Shown: positions 17,895 to 27,188 of the stretch, piece after piece
Numbering within the stretch: position 1 is the first letter of the stretch
Layout of the letters: each line of letters begins with the position of its first letter
NCBI GenBank assembly: GCA_945892775.1
Contig: CAMDDP010000001.1
Coordinates: forward strand, 124,001 to 188,000
DNA length: 64,000 bases
Reading direction: 5' to 3'
DNA from: Chitinophaga pinensis
Lineage (GTDB): Bacteria > Bacteroidota > Bacteroidia > Chitinophagales > UBA10324
Made by a program: the position numbers and the translations under genes
Notes under the pieces: generated by a model
Told to the model about the DNA's origin: nothing
What the model saw: only the letters and a program-made list of their open reading frames with translations
Database searches by the model: none

Positions 17895-19352
17895 ATGAGC
17901 ATACAATTCGATGTACCAACTACAAAAACTTCTATCATCAAAGTAATGGGTGTTGGTGGAGGCGGCGGTAATGCCGTGAATTACATGTTCCGACAGGGAA
18001 TAGTAGGCGTGAACTTTGTGGTGTGTAACACCGATCAGCAGGCGCTTGATTTGAGTCCTGTTCCATTTAAAATTCAATTGGGATGCAACATCAGTCAGGG
18101 CAATGGTGCCGGTATGAATCCTGAGGTGGGAAAACGTGCAACTATTGAAGCGCTAGATGAAATAATGAAAGTGTTAGAAGACAATACCAAAATGGTTTTC
18201 ATTACTGCGGGCATGGGAAAGGGGACAGGTACAGGAGGTGCACCAGTAATTGCAAAGGCTGCAAGAGAATTAGGAATTCTTACAGTTGGATTAGTAACAA
18301 CTCCATTTGCAGCTGAAGGTCCTAAGCGATTGGCACAAGCAATGGAAGGAATTTCTGAATTGAAAAGTCATGTTGATTCTATTTTAGTTATTAGCAATGA
18401 TAAATTGCGCGAGGTATACGGAAACCTAAAACTGAGTGAAGCTTTCTCTCACGCCGATAGCATTTTGGCCAATGCTGCAAGAAGCATTGCAGAAATTATT
18501 ACAGTAGCTGGTCATGTGAATGTGGATTTTGAAGATGTTAATACTGTAATGCGAAATAGTGGTGTGGCGATTATGGGAACGGCGAGTGCTGAAGGTGAAG
18601 ATCGTGCTGATAGAGCAATTGAAGCCGCACTGAATTCACCCTTACTAAATGATACAAAGATAAAAGGGGCAAAAAACATATTGCTAAATGTAACTTCTGG
18701 AGAAGAAGAAGTTACCCTGGACGAAGTGACAAGTATTACAGAATATATTCAGCGTGAGGCTGGTTTCGATACAAATATTATTTGGGGAAACTGTACAAAC
18801 CTTTCACTTGGGAAAGCAATTAGTGTTACGATAATTGCAACTGGAATTGAATCTCAAAGTTATTGGAGAAATGAAGCGGCAAAACCAAAAGAAATAGTTG
18901 TACTTGGAGAAACAAAAGTGGAACAAATAGCAGTTGAAATTTTAGACGAAATAAATCACCAACCTATCGGTACCGAACTTGTTTCTGGAAATGAAATTGA
19001 ACTTAATCCAAATATTTCAATAGAAGCTTTAGATGCAACTTCAGATGATCAAATGCGTTTGATTACTAGAGAACCAAATACTGCAAGTGTTCAGGTTGAA
19101 GATAACGAACTTTCGCACTATGAAAAAATGAGTCGTACTAAAAGATTACGCGATTTAAGTATGGGAAAAGTTGAAACACTTTCTGAATTGGAAAAGGAAC
19201 CTGCTTACAAGAGAAGGAACATGGATCTTAGAGATATTCCACATAGTTCAGAATCAAATATTAGTACATTGTATATGGGTCAAGGAGAAAATGGCAAACA
19301 TGAATTGAAAAAGAACAATTCTTTTCTTCATGGTCACGATAAAGTAGATTAA
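17895..19352 (+). CDS. ftsZ: Cell division GTPase FtsZ
   Basis: Tubulin homologue of 485 residues that forms the Z ring. The N-terminal loop GVGGGGGNAVNYM (about residues 17-29) and NTDQQAL are normal. The tubulin signature reads G108-K-G-T-G-T-G-G, so the usual second Gly is Lys109 and the usual Ala after the motif is Gly115. The T7 loop segment with NVDFEDV is intact, which supplies the catalytic Asp. A long charged C-terminal linker ends with NNSFLHGHDKVD, resembling the C-terminal peptide of Bacteroidota FtsZ. It is the last gene of the dcw operon and is followed by a strong terminator. Confidence 0.96.
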   Translation: MSIQFDVPTTKTSIIKVMGVGGGGGNAVNYMFRQGIVGVNFVVCNTDQQALDLSPVPFKIQLGCNISQGNGAGMNPEVGKRATIEALDEIMKVLEDNTKMVFITAGMGKGTGTGGAPVIAKAARELGILTVGLVTTPFAAEGPKRLAQAMEGISELKSHVDSILVISNDKLREVYGNLKLSEAFSHADSILANAARSIAEIITVAGHVNVDFEDVNTVMRNSGVAIMGTASAEGEDRADRAIEAALNSPLLNDTKIKGAKNILLNVTSGEEEVTLDEVTSITEYIQREAGFDTNIIWGNCTNLSLGKAISVTIIATGIESQSYWRNEAAKPKEIVVLGETKVEQIAVEILDEINHQPIGTELVSGNEIELNPNISIEALDATSDDQMRLITREPNTASVQVEDNELSHYEKMSRTKRLRDLSMGKVETLSELEKEPAYKRRNMDLRDIPHSSESNISTLYMGQGENGKHELKKNNSFLHGHDKVD

Positions 19353-19385
19353 GCGAAGTTGGTTGCTAAAAGCTAATCTAAAGAT

Positions 19386-19450
19386 AACCCAGTAAGTGGG
19401 TTTTGGTTTGGTAAGTCCCGACAAGTTGCGAAGCTTGTCGGGACTTTTTT
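19386..19450 (+). terminator. Tandem hairpins ending the dcw operon
   Basis: A small hairpin AACCCA/TGGGTT (19386-19391 with 19397-19402) is followed by a perfect 12-bp stem AGTCCCGACAAG/CTTGTCGGGACT (19414-19425 with 19434-19445), an eight-base loop and six T. It acts mainly on the plus strand. The facing lipoprotein gene ends two bases away. Confidence 0.9.
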
Positions 19451-19451
19451 A

Positions 19452-20423
19452 TTATTTGGGCAAATAATTTAATACTGATAAATAATTTCTGGCTTTACGA
19501 ACTTTATAATCTGTGAATGCTTTTTGCGCCCAACTTTTTGCAATGTCAATTTCCCCTTTCACTTCGCAACCAAGTGCCATATTAAAACACGCGCGCCCTG
19601 CCACTTTACTGTTAACAGATTTTGAAAGGGCATTCCATTTTTCCATTGCACCGGTCCAGTCATTTGTTATTGCTGTTCTCCATGCCACTTTCAGTTGGTC
19701 GTTTCCTCTTTTGAAAATGTATCTGTCTTGCCACATCACAACCGGCAAGTATCTTCTAGCAGAATTATCGCCAATGTAATTTCCGGTGTTGAGTATTGCC
19801 GATGTAGGAACTGCCTCAACCGGAGACACTGTTACTGATTGTTGCAACTGATCGCCGAACTGATCGAACACCGATTGGCTCAATGTATCATACAACCGCC
19901 ACGAGTATGTAACGCTGTAATTAATTTGTTTTGGTGCAATGTATCCGCCACTTTTCAAAATGTTCAACCCCGAAAAAACTGTACTGATTAAATTATCGGA
20001 ATTGGTATCAAAAGTTTCGAGCACCATTAAAGCATCGCAACCATTTTTCCGGCAAATGGTTTTAAGAACCTGCCACGGCAGAGGATCAGGAGTTTTTATG
20101 TTAACCTGTTTTCTGGAAAGCAAATGATCAACAGGAACAAATGTATGCGGTGAATTGTATCGGTTCATTTCAATTACAAAAGAGTTCACACATTCTTCAG
20201 CGCCAATTAAATCACCAAAAATGGCCTCACCAGTTAAAACCGATTCAATTATATTATTATCTTTTTTTGTGCTGTCAACTTTTGTGCGGTTAAGCACCGC
20301 AATGTTTTTAATGTTTTCAGGAAGAGAAAGATGCGGAGGATATGTAACCTTAACGCTTCGGATAGTGGTTGCACATGAACCGAGAAGAAGAAGAATAGAA
20401 ATAGAAATAAAAATCCTGTTCAT
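19452..20423 (-). CDS. Lipoprotein resembling the DUF6340 family
   Basis: A 323-residue predicted lipoprotein. The signal peptide ends in LLLGSC, giving the lipidated Cys17. The N-terminal half contains the PENIKNIAVLNRTK strand and a GCDALMVLETFD segment, as in Bacteroidota lipoproteins annotated DUF6340. The last 90 residues look helical (WNALSKSVNSKVAGRACFNMALGCEVKG, shown here only as a region around residues 245-300) and resemble a TPR-like tail. No catalytic motif is seen. It is convergent with ftsZ, and no function can be inferred. Confidence 0.7.
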   Translation of the reverse strand: MNRIFISISILLLLGSCATTIRSVKVTYPPHLSLPENIKNIAVLNRTKVDSTKKDNNIIESVLTGEAIFGDLIGAEECVNSFVIEMNRYNSPHTFVPVDHLLSRKQVNIKTPDPLPWQVLKTICRKNGCDALMVLETFDTNSDNLISTVFSGLNILKSGGYIAPKQINYSVTYSWRLYDTLSQSVFDQFGDQLQQSVTVSPVEAVPTSAILNTGNYIGDNSARRYLPVVMWQDRYIFKRGNDQLKVAWRTAITNDWTGAMEKWNALSKSVNSKVAGRACFNMALGCEVKGEIDIAKSWAQKAFTDYKVRKARNYLSVLNYLPK

Positions 20424-20626
20424 TTTTATGAATGTTTTAGAGAAATAAATATGGGAAAAGAATTAATAATTACCAATTGGTAATAAAAATTCAGTAAAAA
20501 GACAGGAGCACTAAAATTTATTTAAAAATAATTTGTATCTAAAATGAATACTTCTAAACTATTGATGTGAAATCAATTTTTAGTTGATGTGTTTGGGAAA
20601 CTTAAATTTACACTAAATATTTTTTC

Positions 20627-21469
20627 ATGAAACTAATTGCAGATTCTGGTTCAACAAAAACAACTTGGGTATTAATTGAAAACAGCCAATCACGAAAAGT
20701 ATTTACCTCCGAAGGTTATAATCCTTTCTTTATAAAAACTCCAGCGATAATTGAATCACTAAAAAATAATTTATTGGATAAATTAACTCCAAACACCGTT
20801 TCTGAAATTCATTTTTATGGTTCTGGTGTTTCAAATTCTGAGAATATAAAAATCATTAACGATGCTTTTGAAGTTTGTTTTCCGAATTCAAAAATTTTTA
20901 TTGATCACGATTTACTGGCGGCTTGTCGGGCATTACTTGGAAAAGAAAAAGGTTTTGCAGCCATACTTGGAACCGGAACTAATACGGCGATATATAATGG
21001 GGATAAAGTGGAGTTGAATATTGATTCACTTGGTTATGGTTTAGGCGATGAGGGGAGTGGTACTTACATCGGCCGACTATTGTTGCGAAATTATCTGAGA
21101 GATTTTATGCCTGAAGAATTGAGGAAGAGTTTTAAAAATCATTTTATTACTGATAAGCTTGAAATTTTAAAGAGCATTTATGAAAAACCATTACCTAATC
21201 GGTTTCTGGCTTCCTTTGCATCGTTTAGTTCACAGCATATTTCTCATCCATTTATTCAAAATATTGTTGAGGAATCTTTTCACGATTTTTTTGAAAACAT
21301 AGTTTCACATTATCCAAACTATACAAATTATCAATTCAATTGTGTTGGAAGCATTGCGTTTTATTTGAAAGATATTTTAGAAAAAACGGCTGCTGATTTC
21401 GGTATGAAAACCGGTAAAATTATTCAATCACCGATAGATGAATTGGTTAAATTTCATATTGAGAATTAG
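20627..21469 (+). CDS. N-acetylglucosamine kinase-like protein (BadF/BadG/BcrA/BcrD ATPase family)
   Basis: Cytosolic ASKHA-fold sugar kinase of 280 residues. The phosphate-1 loop ADSGSTKTTWVL is at residues 4-15. The second phosphate loop FAAILGTGTNTAIYNG and the SLGYGLGDEGSGTYIGR block match the N-acetylglucosamine kinase branch, which phosphorylates amino sugars recovered from cell-wall recycling. Substrate is inferred from the family only. The gene converges on an MFS transporter with three bases between the stops, so the two are not one operon. Confidence 0.85.
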   Translation: MKLIADSGSTKTTWVLIENSQSRKVFTSEGYNPFFIKTPAIIESLKNNLLDKLTPNTVSEIHFYGSGVSNSENIKIINDAFEVCFPNSKIFIDHDLLAACRALLGKEKGFAAILGTGTNTAIYNGDKVELNIDSLGYGLGDEGSGTYIGRLLLRNYLRDFMPEELRKSFKNHFITDKLEILKSIYEKPLPNRFLASFASFSSQHISHPFIQNIVEESFHDFFENIVSHYPNYTNYQFNCVGSIAFYLKDILEKTAADFGMKTGKIIQSPIDELVKFHIEN

Positions 21470-21472
21470 GTT

Positions 21473-22678
21473 TTATTGCTCCTGCTTTCTACTAAGTAGG
21501 GAGAACCCTATCACAATTAAAATACTTAGTACAATAAAAAAAATAAACATATTATTAAACCCATACTTGGCCGCAATCGTTAGTCCAATTACTGGAGCAG
21601 CAATATTGGCTAATCCATAAGAAATGGAATAGAGTGCCGAGTACTGCCCCTGTCGTTCTTTTTTGGGTCTTGATATAGCATAGTTAAACATGAATGGCAT
21701 TGCAAATGCTTCTGACAAGGTCATAAATAGTGTGTAAATTATAGCCATCAGCATCAAGCCCTTTCCGAATAGTAAAGTGGCAAATGAAATAGGCAGGCAT
21801 ATAACCCCGACGATAATAAAGTGAAATCTCTTCTTCTTTTTTTCCAGAACGGTTACTAATGGCATTTCAATAATGACAACCAATAATCCGTTCAATGCAA
21901 GAAGTAACCCTATTGTATCAGCATTGTAGTGACATATTTTATTAAAATATTGAGGCATGCTTGCAAATAGTTGAAAAAAACAAAGGCCATAAAGTGCAAC
22001 AAGTAAAATAAAAAGCAAGTATTTGAAATCACGATAGGCTGAGGTTTTGCTGTCTGAAAGAACATCGTTTTTATGGCGGTTGAGTTCAGATTTTTTTCTT
22101 GGTAAAAATCTATACATCATAATGGCAGCTGCAAAACTTGTACATGCATCAAGCACAAATAAAAAATGATACCCAAGATACAATGCAACAAATCCTCCAA
22201 TAGCGGGCCCAACTGAAAAGCCAAGATTAATAGCCAAGCGCATTAACGAAACTGAACGAGTTCGGTCGGTTTCATTTGTGTAATTAGCAATGGCGGCTGA
22301 GTTAGCAGGTCTAAATATATCGGCGGTTAATGCATAAAAGAAAATGACAGTTGCAATAGCAGTAAGTGAGGTCGCTACTAATAACAATAATAAAATACAG
22401 CCACTTACAACGAGTGAAAAAATCATAATATCAAAATGATTTTTTCGATCAGTGAGCCAACCACCAATGTAACTGCCAAGCACACTGCCTATTCCATAAA
22501 AACTCATTATAAAACCAGCATCAATAATTGTAAAATGAAATTCATTAGTTAGATAAAGTGAAGTGAATAATAAAACAATTGAACCACTCCGGTTAATGAA
22601 CATAGCAATAGCTAGGATCCAAATATTTCGATTAAGATTTGAAAAGGCTTCTTTATAAAGCGATAGTATAAAGTTCAT
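21473..22678 (-). CDS. MFS transporter
   Basis: A 401-residue polytopic protein with about 12 hydrophobic segments. The loop between helices 2 and 3 reads GSYIGGWLTDRKNHFD, matching the MFS signature G-x-x-x-[DG]-[RK]. The family is drug:H+ antiporter-like (DHA1 type), with a basic cytoplasmic loop (about 190-215) in the middle. The substrate is unknown. Although it neighbours a xylose-type ABC transporter it lacks the sugar-porter signatures, so I do not call it a xylose permease. It is separated from xylH by 124 bases. Confidence 0.8.
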   Translation of the reverse strand: MNFILSLYKEAFSNLNRNIWILAIAMFINRSGSIVLLFTSLYLTNEFHFTIIDAGFIMSFYGIGSVLGSYIGGWLTDRKNHFDIMIFSLVVSGCILLLLLVATSLTAIATVIFFYALTADIFRPANSAAIANYTNETDRTRSVSLMRLAINLGFSVGPAIGGFVALYLGYHFLFVLDACTSFAAAIMMYRFLPRKKSELNRHKNDVLSDSKTSAYRDFKYLLFILLVALYGLCFFQLFASMPQYFNKICHYNADTIGLLLALNGLLVVIIEMPLVTVLEKKKKRFHFIIVGVICLPISFATLLFGKGLMLMAIIYTLFMTLSEAFAMPFMFNYAISRPKKERQGQYSALYSISYGLANIAAPVIGLTIAAKYGFNNMFIFFIVLSILIVIGFSLLSRKQEQ

Positions 22679-22802
22679 AATTGAATGAGCACAAAAATAA
22701 AATTAGAGAGGATATTTTTGGTCGGAAAATCTTATGTGGGATTCAAAAATTTTATTAATAGAAAGCAATTGTAGAAACAGTAGACATATTATATGTGAAA
22801 TA

Positions 22803-24062
22803 TTATTTTTTTCTTTTACTTGCCACATCAATATAAACCGCAAGTATGAGCACTGCGCCTTTTATAATATTTTGATAAAATGGTTCGATATTAAGAATAC
22901 TCATTCCACTATCAAGCGAAGCCATAATTAATGCGCCGATTATGGCACCAAAAATTGTTCCTCTACCACCCATTAAACTAGTTCCACCTATTACACATGC
23001 TGCTATGGCGTACAATTCATATCCTGCTGCTGCATCAGGGGCGGCACTACCAAGTCGAGCGGTATAAACAATTCCGGCAACAGCACTTAGCAAACCACAC
23101 AAACCAAACACGAGCATAGTGTTGAACTTAATATTTATTCCGCTGAGCCAGGCTGCTTCTGCGTTTCCGCCAATGGCAAAGATCCGACGACCAAAAATTG
23201 TGAACTTAGAAATGAATGAAACTATTAATGCAAGTACAATCATTATTACTACAGGAATTGGAATGGCTCTATCATCACTCGCAATAGAACTTGCATTTGC
23301 TGCATTTGTATATTCTGGTAGTGTTGCCAAAGGTGATTCTGATGGCACTGCTATTGGCGTTATAATGGGATGAACTTCTGTTTGATTATTGTTGTGTGTA
23401 AAAATCCATAGGAAGAATGCAAGAAAAAAACAGAGAGAAGTAATTTTTAGAATAGAGACTGCAATTGAAGAATGCTTTAATGAAAATTGTTTTTTAATCT
23501 TTCGTTGATTAAAAATATAAAATGAGTAGAATAATATGGCAACAAAAATTAAAATGCAACTGGTTGTAAAAGTCAAAAATCCTCCGCCAAAAATCTGAAA
23601 TTCATTACTGATCGATATGGTTTCACCTTTCATAATAGCCATTATGCTTCCACGAAAAATCAAAAGACCGCCAAGTGTGACGATGAATGCTGGTATGCGT
23701 AAATAGGCTGTGAGCGCACCTTGTAGACAACCGGCTATAAATCCAATGGCAAGAGTAAGCATTATAACTACCCACAAGTTCAGCCCTTGTTTCATAAAAA
23801 ATAGAGATGCTATTCCACCCAAAAAGCCAACCATACTGCCAACTGATAAATCAATATTGCCACTGACAATTACGAGCAACATTCCGATGGCAAGTATTCC
23901 AACAATGGAACTTTGCCTTACAAGGTTGGTGATATTTGCTGGTGAAAGAAAAATTCCATTGGTAGCAATGTGAAAGAAAATACATATAGTAAGTAGCGCA
24001 AAAACCATTACCAGTGCGCGAATATTTCTTGAATCTGAATTGAATATTTTTTTTATTTCCAT
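22803..24062 (-). CDS. xylH: Xylose-type sugar ABC transporter permease (XylH-like)
   Basis: Inner-membrane permease of 419 residues in the ribose/xylose (BPD_transp_2) family. The EAA-like region appears as YAIAACVIGGTSLMGGRGT, and the N-terminal GNIDLSVGSMVGFLGGIA block is typical. Between middle helices there is a hydrophilic insert at about residues 222-266, rich in Asn, Pro, Ser and Ala. The start at 24062 (MEIKKIF) overlaps the xylG stop. An in-frame start at 24095 would add 11 residues with no hydrophobic character. It is the last gene of xylFGH. Confidence 0.88.
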   Translation of the reverse strand: MEIKKIFNSDSRNIRALVMVFALLTICIFFHIATNGIFLSPANITNLVRQSSIVGILAIGMLLVIVSGNIDLSVGSMVGFLGGIASLFFMKQGLNLWVVIMLTLAIGFIAGCLQGALTAYLRIPAFIVTLGGLLIFRGSIMAIMKGETISISNEFQIFGGGFLTFTTSCILIFVAILFYSFYIFNQRKIKKQFSLKHSSIAVSILKITSLCFFLAFFLWIFTHNNNQTEVHPIITPIAVPSESPLATLPEYTNAANASSIASDDRAIPIPVVIMIVLALIVSFISKFTIFGRRIFAIGGNAEAAWLSGINIKFNTMLVFGLCGLLSAVAGIVYTARLGSAAPDAAAGYELYAIAACVIGGTSLMGGRGTIFGAIIGALIMASLDSGMSILNIEPFYQNIIKGAVLILAVYIDVASKRKK

Positions 24063-24063
24063 T

Positions 24064-25575
24064 TTATGTATTTGCTTTTTCAGCTGTGGCCGCATTCATT
24101 ATTTTTTCCTGTGTTACCCCTGAAGAAAATTCCCCTGAAATTTTTCCTTCATTTATTACCACTACTCGATGACTCATTCCAATTACTTCAGGTAGGTCAC
24201 TTGAAACCATAATGATTGCCATTCCTTCCATTGATAATTGATTCATCAATTTATAAATTTCGGCACGGGCTCCTACATCAATTCCACGAGTTGGCTCATC
24301 TAACAATAATAATTTTGGTTGCACTAACAGGCATTTTCCAATTACAACTTTCTGTTGATTACCACCTGATAGGTGTTCAACGGATTGTTCAATCGTATTT
24401 GATTTTATTGATAGCTGCTGAAGTATTTGCAGTGTTTGTTTAATTTCCTTTTCCGAAGAAAAAATTCCTCTTGCCGAAATATTTTTTAGGTTAGAAAGGT
24501 TGATGTTGAATCGAATGCTTTTTGAGAGAACTAATCCAAACCTCTTTCGATCTTCACTTACCATTACTACACCATTTGCAATTGCTTCTGCTGGGCTGCT
24601 AAATTTTAAAAGCTTTTGATTAAAAAATAGTTCGCCCTCTTGTTTTCCGATCCAAGCGCCATTAATTCCTTTTAATAATTCAGTTCTCCCACTTCCCATT
24701 AATCCGGCTATTCCAATGATTTCACCTGCATGAACTTCTAGGTTTACTGAGTTGATTTTCTTCTTTCCTGAAGAATCATAGAGAGAGAAATTTTTTAATT
24801 TTAAAATTGGTGCTCCAATTTTAATTTCAGATTTTGGATAGAGGTCTTTTATTTCTCTTCCAACCATTAAGTGTATTAAATCTTCATTTGATATAGTTGC
24901 ATTAGTCTTTGTGACAATAAATTTTCCATCTCTTAATATAGTTACCCGATTACACAATGTTTTAATTTCGTTCAACCGATGGCTGATGTATATAATGGTT
25001 ACGCCACTTGATTGTAACTGATGCAAAAGGTCAAATAGTTTTTTTATTTCTTTTTCAGTTAATGCGGTGGTTGGTTCATCTAATATAAGTAGTCGCGTAT
25101 TTTTATCTAATGCTTTTGCAATTTCTACTAATTGCTGTTCACCTATGCCAAGGTCACTCACTTCAGTTTCAGGAGAAATATTTAATCCAACCTGTTCCAA
25201 TAAATGTTTTGCTTTTGAATGCAATTGATGTGGCTGAATGATTCCGAATTTTGATGGCTCTTTTCCCAAAAAAATATTTTCAGCCACAGTCATCGTTTTC
25301 ACCAATGAAAGTTCTTGATGAATAACAGCTACACCATTTTTTTCGGCTTCGTGAATGTTTTTGAAATGAATTTCATTTCCAGCGATATAAAAATTTCCTT
25401 CATAATTTCTTGATGAGTAAACGCCACTTAAAATTTTTATCAAAGTTGACTTTCCAGCTCCATTCTCACCGCAGATAGCATGAATTTCTCCTTTCTCTAC
25501 ACTAAACGAAATTCCGTTGAGTGCATATACACCGCTAAATTGTTTGCTGATATTTTTTATTTCCAGAAAACTCAT
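24064..25575 (-). CDS. xylG: Xylose-type sugar ABC transporter ATPase (XylG-like, two ABC domains)
   Basis: Cytoplasmic ATPase of 503 residues with two fused ABC domains, as in XylG and RbsA. Domain 1 has Walker A GENGAGKST (about 36-44), the signature region LGIGEQQLVEIAKAL and Walker B LLILDEPTTAL. Domain 2 has a degenerate Walker A, GLMGSGRTELL, the signature LSGGNQQKVVIGK and Walker B LLLLDEPTRGID. The asymmetry is normal for this family. The ATG overlaps the xylF stop as ATGA, so the three genes form one operon read right to left. Confidence 0.93.
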   Translation of the reverse strand: MSFLEIKNISKQFSGVYALNGISFSVEKGEIHAICGENGAGKSTLIKILSGVYSSRNYEGNFYIAGNEIHFKNIHEAEKNGVAVIHQELSLVKTMTVAENIFLGKEPSKFGIIQPHQLHSKAKHLLEQVGLNISPETEVSDLGIGEQQLVEIAKALDKNTRLLILDEPTTALTEKEIKKLFDLLHQLQSSGVTIIYISHRLNEIKTLCNRVTILRDGKFIVTKTNATISNEDLIHLMVGREIKDLYPKSEIKIGAPILKLKNFSLYDSSGKKKINSVNLEVHAGEIIGIAGLMGSGRTELLKGINGAWIGKQEGELFFNQKLLKFSSPAEAIANGVVMVSEDRKRFGLVLSKSIRFNINLSNLKNISARGIFSSEKEIKQTLQILQQLSIKSNTIEQSVEHLSGGNQQKVVIGKCLLVQPKLLLLDEPTRGIDVGARAEIYKLMNQLSMEGMAIIMVSSDLPEVIGMSHRVVVINEGKISGEFSSGVTQEKIMNAATAEKANT

Positions 25576-26579
25576 TTACTGTAAATCTTTTTTTCAGAAT
25601 GGTATCCATCCTTCACTACTGTTTCCATCATATTGGTTTTGTCCACTACAATTGGGTCAATTAAAATACTTGGAATATCTTTTTTACCATTTGAAACGAT
25701 TTTTACGGCCGCACTTACCACCTCATTGTTTATTACTTGTAAAGCTGCCACAGCCGCTGCTTCAGCCATTAATTTTAATGGCTTGTAAACGGTCATTGAT
25801 TGGGTTCCTGCCACTACACGCTTACAGGCAGAGAGTTCAGCATCCTGACCACTCACTAAAACTTTTCCAATCATTTTCTGTTCCTGCAAAGCCTGAATGG
25901 CTCCACTTGCTGTTCCATCGTTGCTCGCCACAACTGCGGCAATATTTTTTTCTTTTAACAATGCATTTTCTACATGTTTCATGGCTTCCATTGGTTGCCA
26001 ATCAGTTGCCCATTGGTCAGCTATAATTTTTATAAAACCTGAATCAATGTATGGCTGTAGAATTTTCATTTGTCCTTTGTGATAAAGCAATGCGTTGTTA
26101 TCAGATGGAGAGCCACCAATGACAATGTAATTTCCGCGAGGAGCTTTGTTAACTAAATAGGTTGCCTGCATTTCACCTATTCGTTCATTGTCGAACGACA
26201 CATATAAATCCAAATCGCAATCACGAATTATTCGGTCATAAGCAATTACTCTAATGCCGTGTTTGTGTGCATTAATAACTATAGTTGAAGCAATTTTTCC
26301 GTTGTGTGGAACCACCATTAACACATCCACTCCACTGGCAATCATATTTTCGGCCTGAGCAATTTGTAATTCATCATTACCATTGCACGCCTGTACTAAA
26401 ACTTCGCAACCAAGTGATTGGGCCTTTGCCACAAAAAAATCACGATCGTGTTGCCATCTTTCTTCTTTTAAAGTTTCCAGTAAAAATCCAATTCGTGGTT
26501 TTAGTTTTTTTTGTTGCGTGTTGCATGAAAAAAGAAATGCTAAGCAGAGAAGGAAGTGTACTAAATTGTTTTTTTTCAT
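25572..26579 (-). CDS. xylF: D-xylose-binding lipoprotein XylF
   Basis: Sugar-binding protein of 335 residues. The signal peptide ends LAFLFSC with the lipidated Cys near residue 19, so it is a membrane-anchored version of a normally soluble protein. The mature part follows XylF closely: RIGFLLETLKEERWQHDRDF, VQACNGNDELQ, DRIIRDCDLDLYVSFDNERI, GGSPSDNNA, VVASNDGTASGAIQAL and SGQDAELSA. These residues form the xylose pocket in characterised XylF. It is the first gene of xylFGH and is divergent from tRNA-Lys. No xylA or xylB is present nearby. Confidence 0.93.
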   Translation of the reverse strand: MKKNNLVHFLLCLAFLFSCNTQQKKLKPRIGFLLETLKEERWQHDRDFFVAKAQSLGCEVLVQACNGNDELQIAQAENMIASGVDVLMVVPHNGKIASTIVINAHKHGIRVIAYDRIIRDCDLDLYVSFDNERIGEMQATYLVNKAPRGNYIVIGGSPSDNNALLYHKGQMKILQPYIDSGFIKIIADQWATDWQPMEAMKHVENALLKEKNIAAVVASNDGTASGAIQALQEQKMIGKVLVSGQDAELSACKRVVAGTQSMTVYKPLKLMAEAAAVAALQVINNEVVSAAVKIVSNGKKDIPSILIDPIVVDKTNMMETVVKDGYHSEKKIYSK

Positions 26580-26636
26580 AATAATTGGTGGGTGAAAAAT
26601 AGCATTCTTATAAAATGAAATGGAACTGAATATTGA

Positions 26637-26667
26637 TTTGCAAAAGTGACTTGCGAAATTATCTTTG
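26637..26667 (+). promoter_or_regulatory. Bacteroidota-type promoter for tRNA-Lys
   Basis: TTTG (26637-26640), exactly 19 bases, then TATCTTTG (26660-26667), a full match to TTTG-N19-TAnnTTTG. It starts about 50 bases before the tRNA. Confidence 0.85.
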
Positions 26668-26715
26668 CGCTCCGCAAAACAAATGTTGATTTTTCAATGG
26701 GTGTTTAGCGCTGAT

Positions 26716-26788
26716 GATTCCGTAGCTCAGCTGGTAGAGCATAACACTTTTAATGTTGGGGTCTTGGGTTCGAATCCCAACGGGATCA
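26716..26788 (+). tRNA. tRNA-Lys (anticodon UUU)
   Basis: A 73-nt cloverleaf. The acceptor is GATTCCG with CGGGATC plus discriminator A. The D arm is GCTC-AGCTGGTA-GAGC. The anticodon stem TAACA/TGTTG surrounds loop CTTTTAA (anticodon TTT). The T arm is TTGGG-TTCGAAT-CCCAA. CCA is not encoded. Confidence 0.96.
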
Positions 26789-26841
26789 CTTACTGCGTTG
26801 ATTATCAACTAATTAAGTTGAGCATTGACAATAAGATTGAC

Positions 26842-26878
26842 AAAATGGTTTCCTTATATCAAGGAAACCATTTTTTTT
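26842..26878 (+). terminator. Intrinsic terminator downstream of tRNA-Lys
   Basis: Fourteen-base stem AAAATGGTTTCCTT (26842-26855) with its complement at 26861-26874, a five-base loop ATATC and a T run to 26878. Confidence 0.9.
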
Positions 26879-26879
26879 A

Positions 26880-27188
26880 ATTACCAAAATGATTTTGTCT
26901 TTCCTATTTATACATAAGTGACAATCGCATTGCTTTGCAATTTCCCTTCCGGTTGCGGTAATTGGCAACCTCAGAATTCTAAATGGATTTTTTATTTATT
27001 AAGTTCATTGCACTGAATAGATAAGCCTAATAAGAATGTGATATATAAAATTCCCAGGAATAATTGCAATCACTTTTTAAATACCATCGGTAACTGTATA
27101 AGAAGTAGTAATTGTTGGAAATGTGATTGGATTTGAACCGATTAAATTTTTTTTGAGAAATTAATATTAGAAAAAGGTGTAATTTTTG
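26880..27188. other. Intergenic stretch with a decayed surface-protein remnant
   Basis: No intact gene. On the minus strand, about 27084-27180, one frame reads as a short peptide ending SNPITFPTITTSYTVTDGI and then a stop. This resembles the repeat unit of PKD/Ig-like surface proteins of Bacteroidota. There is no start and no continuing domain, so it is at most a relic. Confidence 0.3.

Noticed and set aside
21473-22678. MFS protein as a xylose or sugar permease
   Set aside because: Only the neighbouring position suggests it; the sugar-porter signatures are absent and a DHA1-like pattern is present.
26665-26880. A 71-codon open frame over tRNA-Lys
   Set aside because: It lies on the tRNA and its terminator; the RNA gene explains the sequence.
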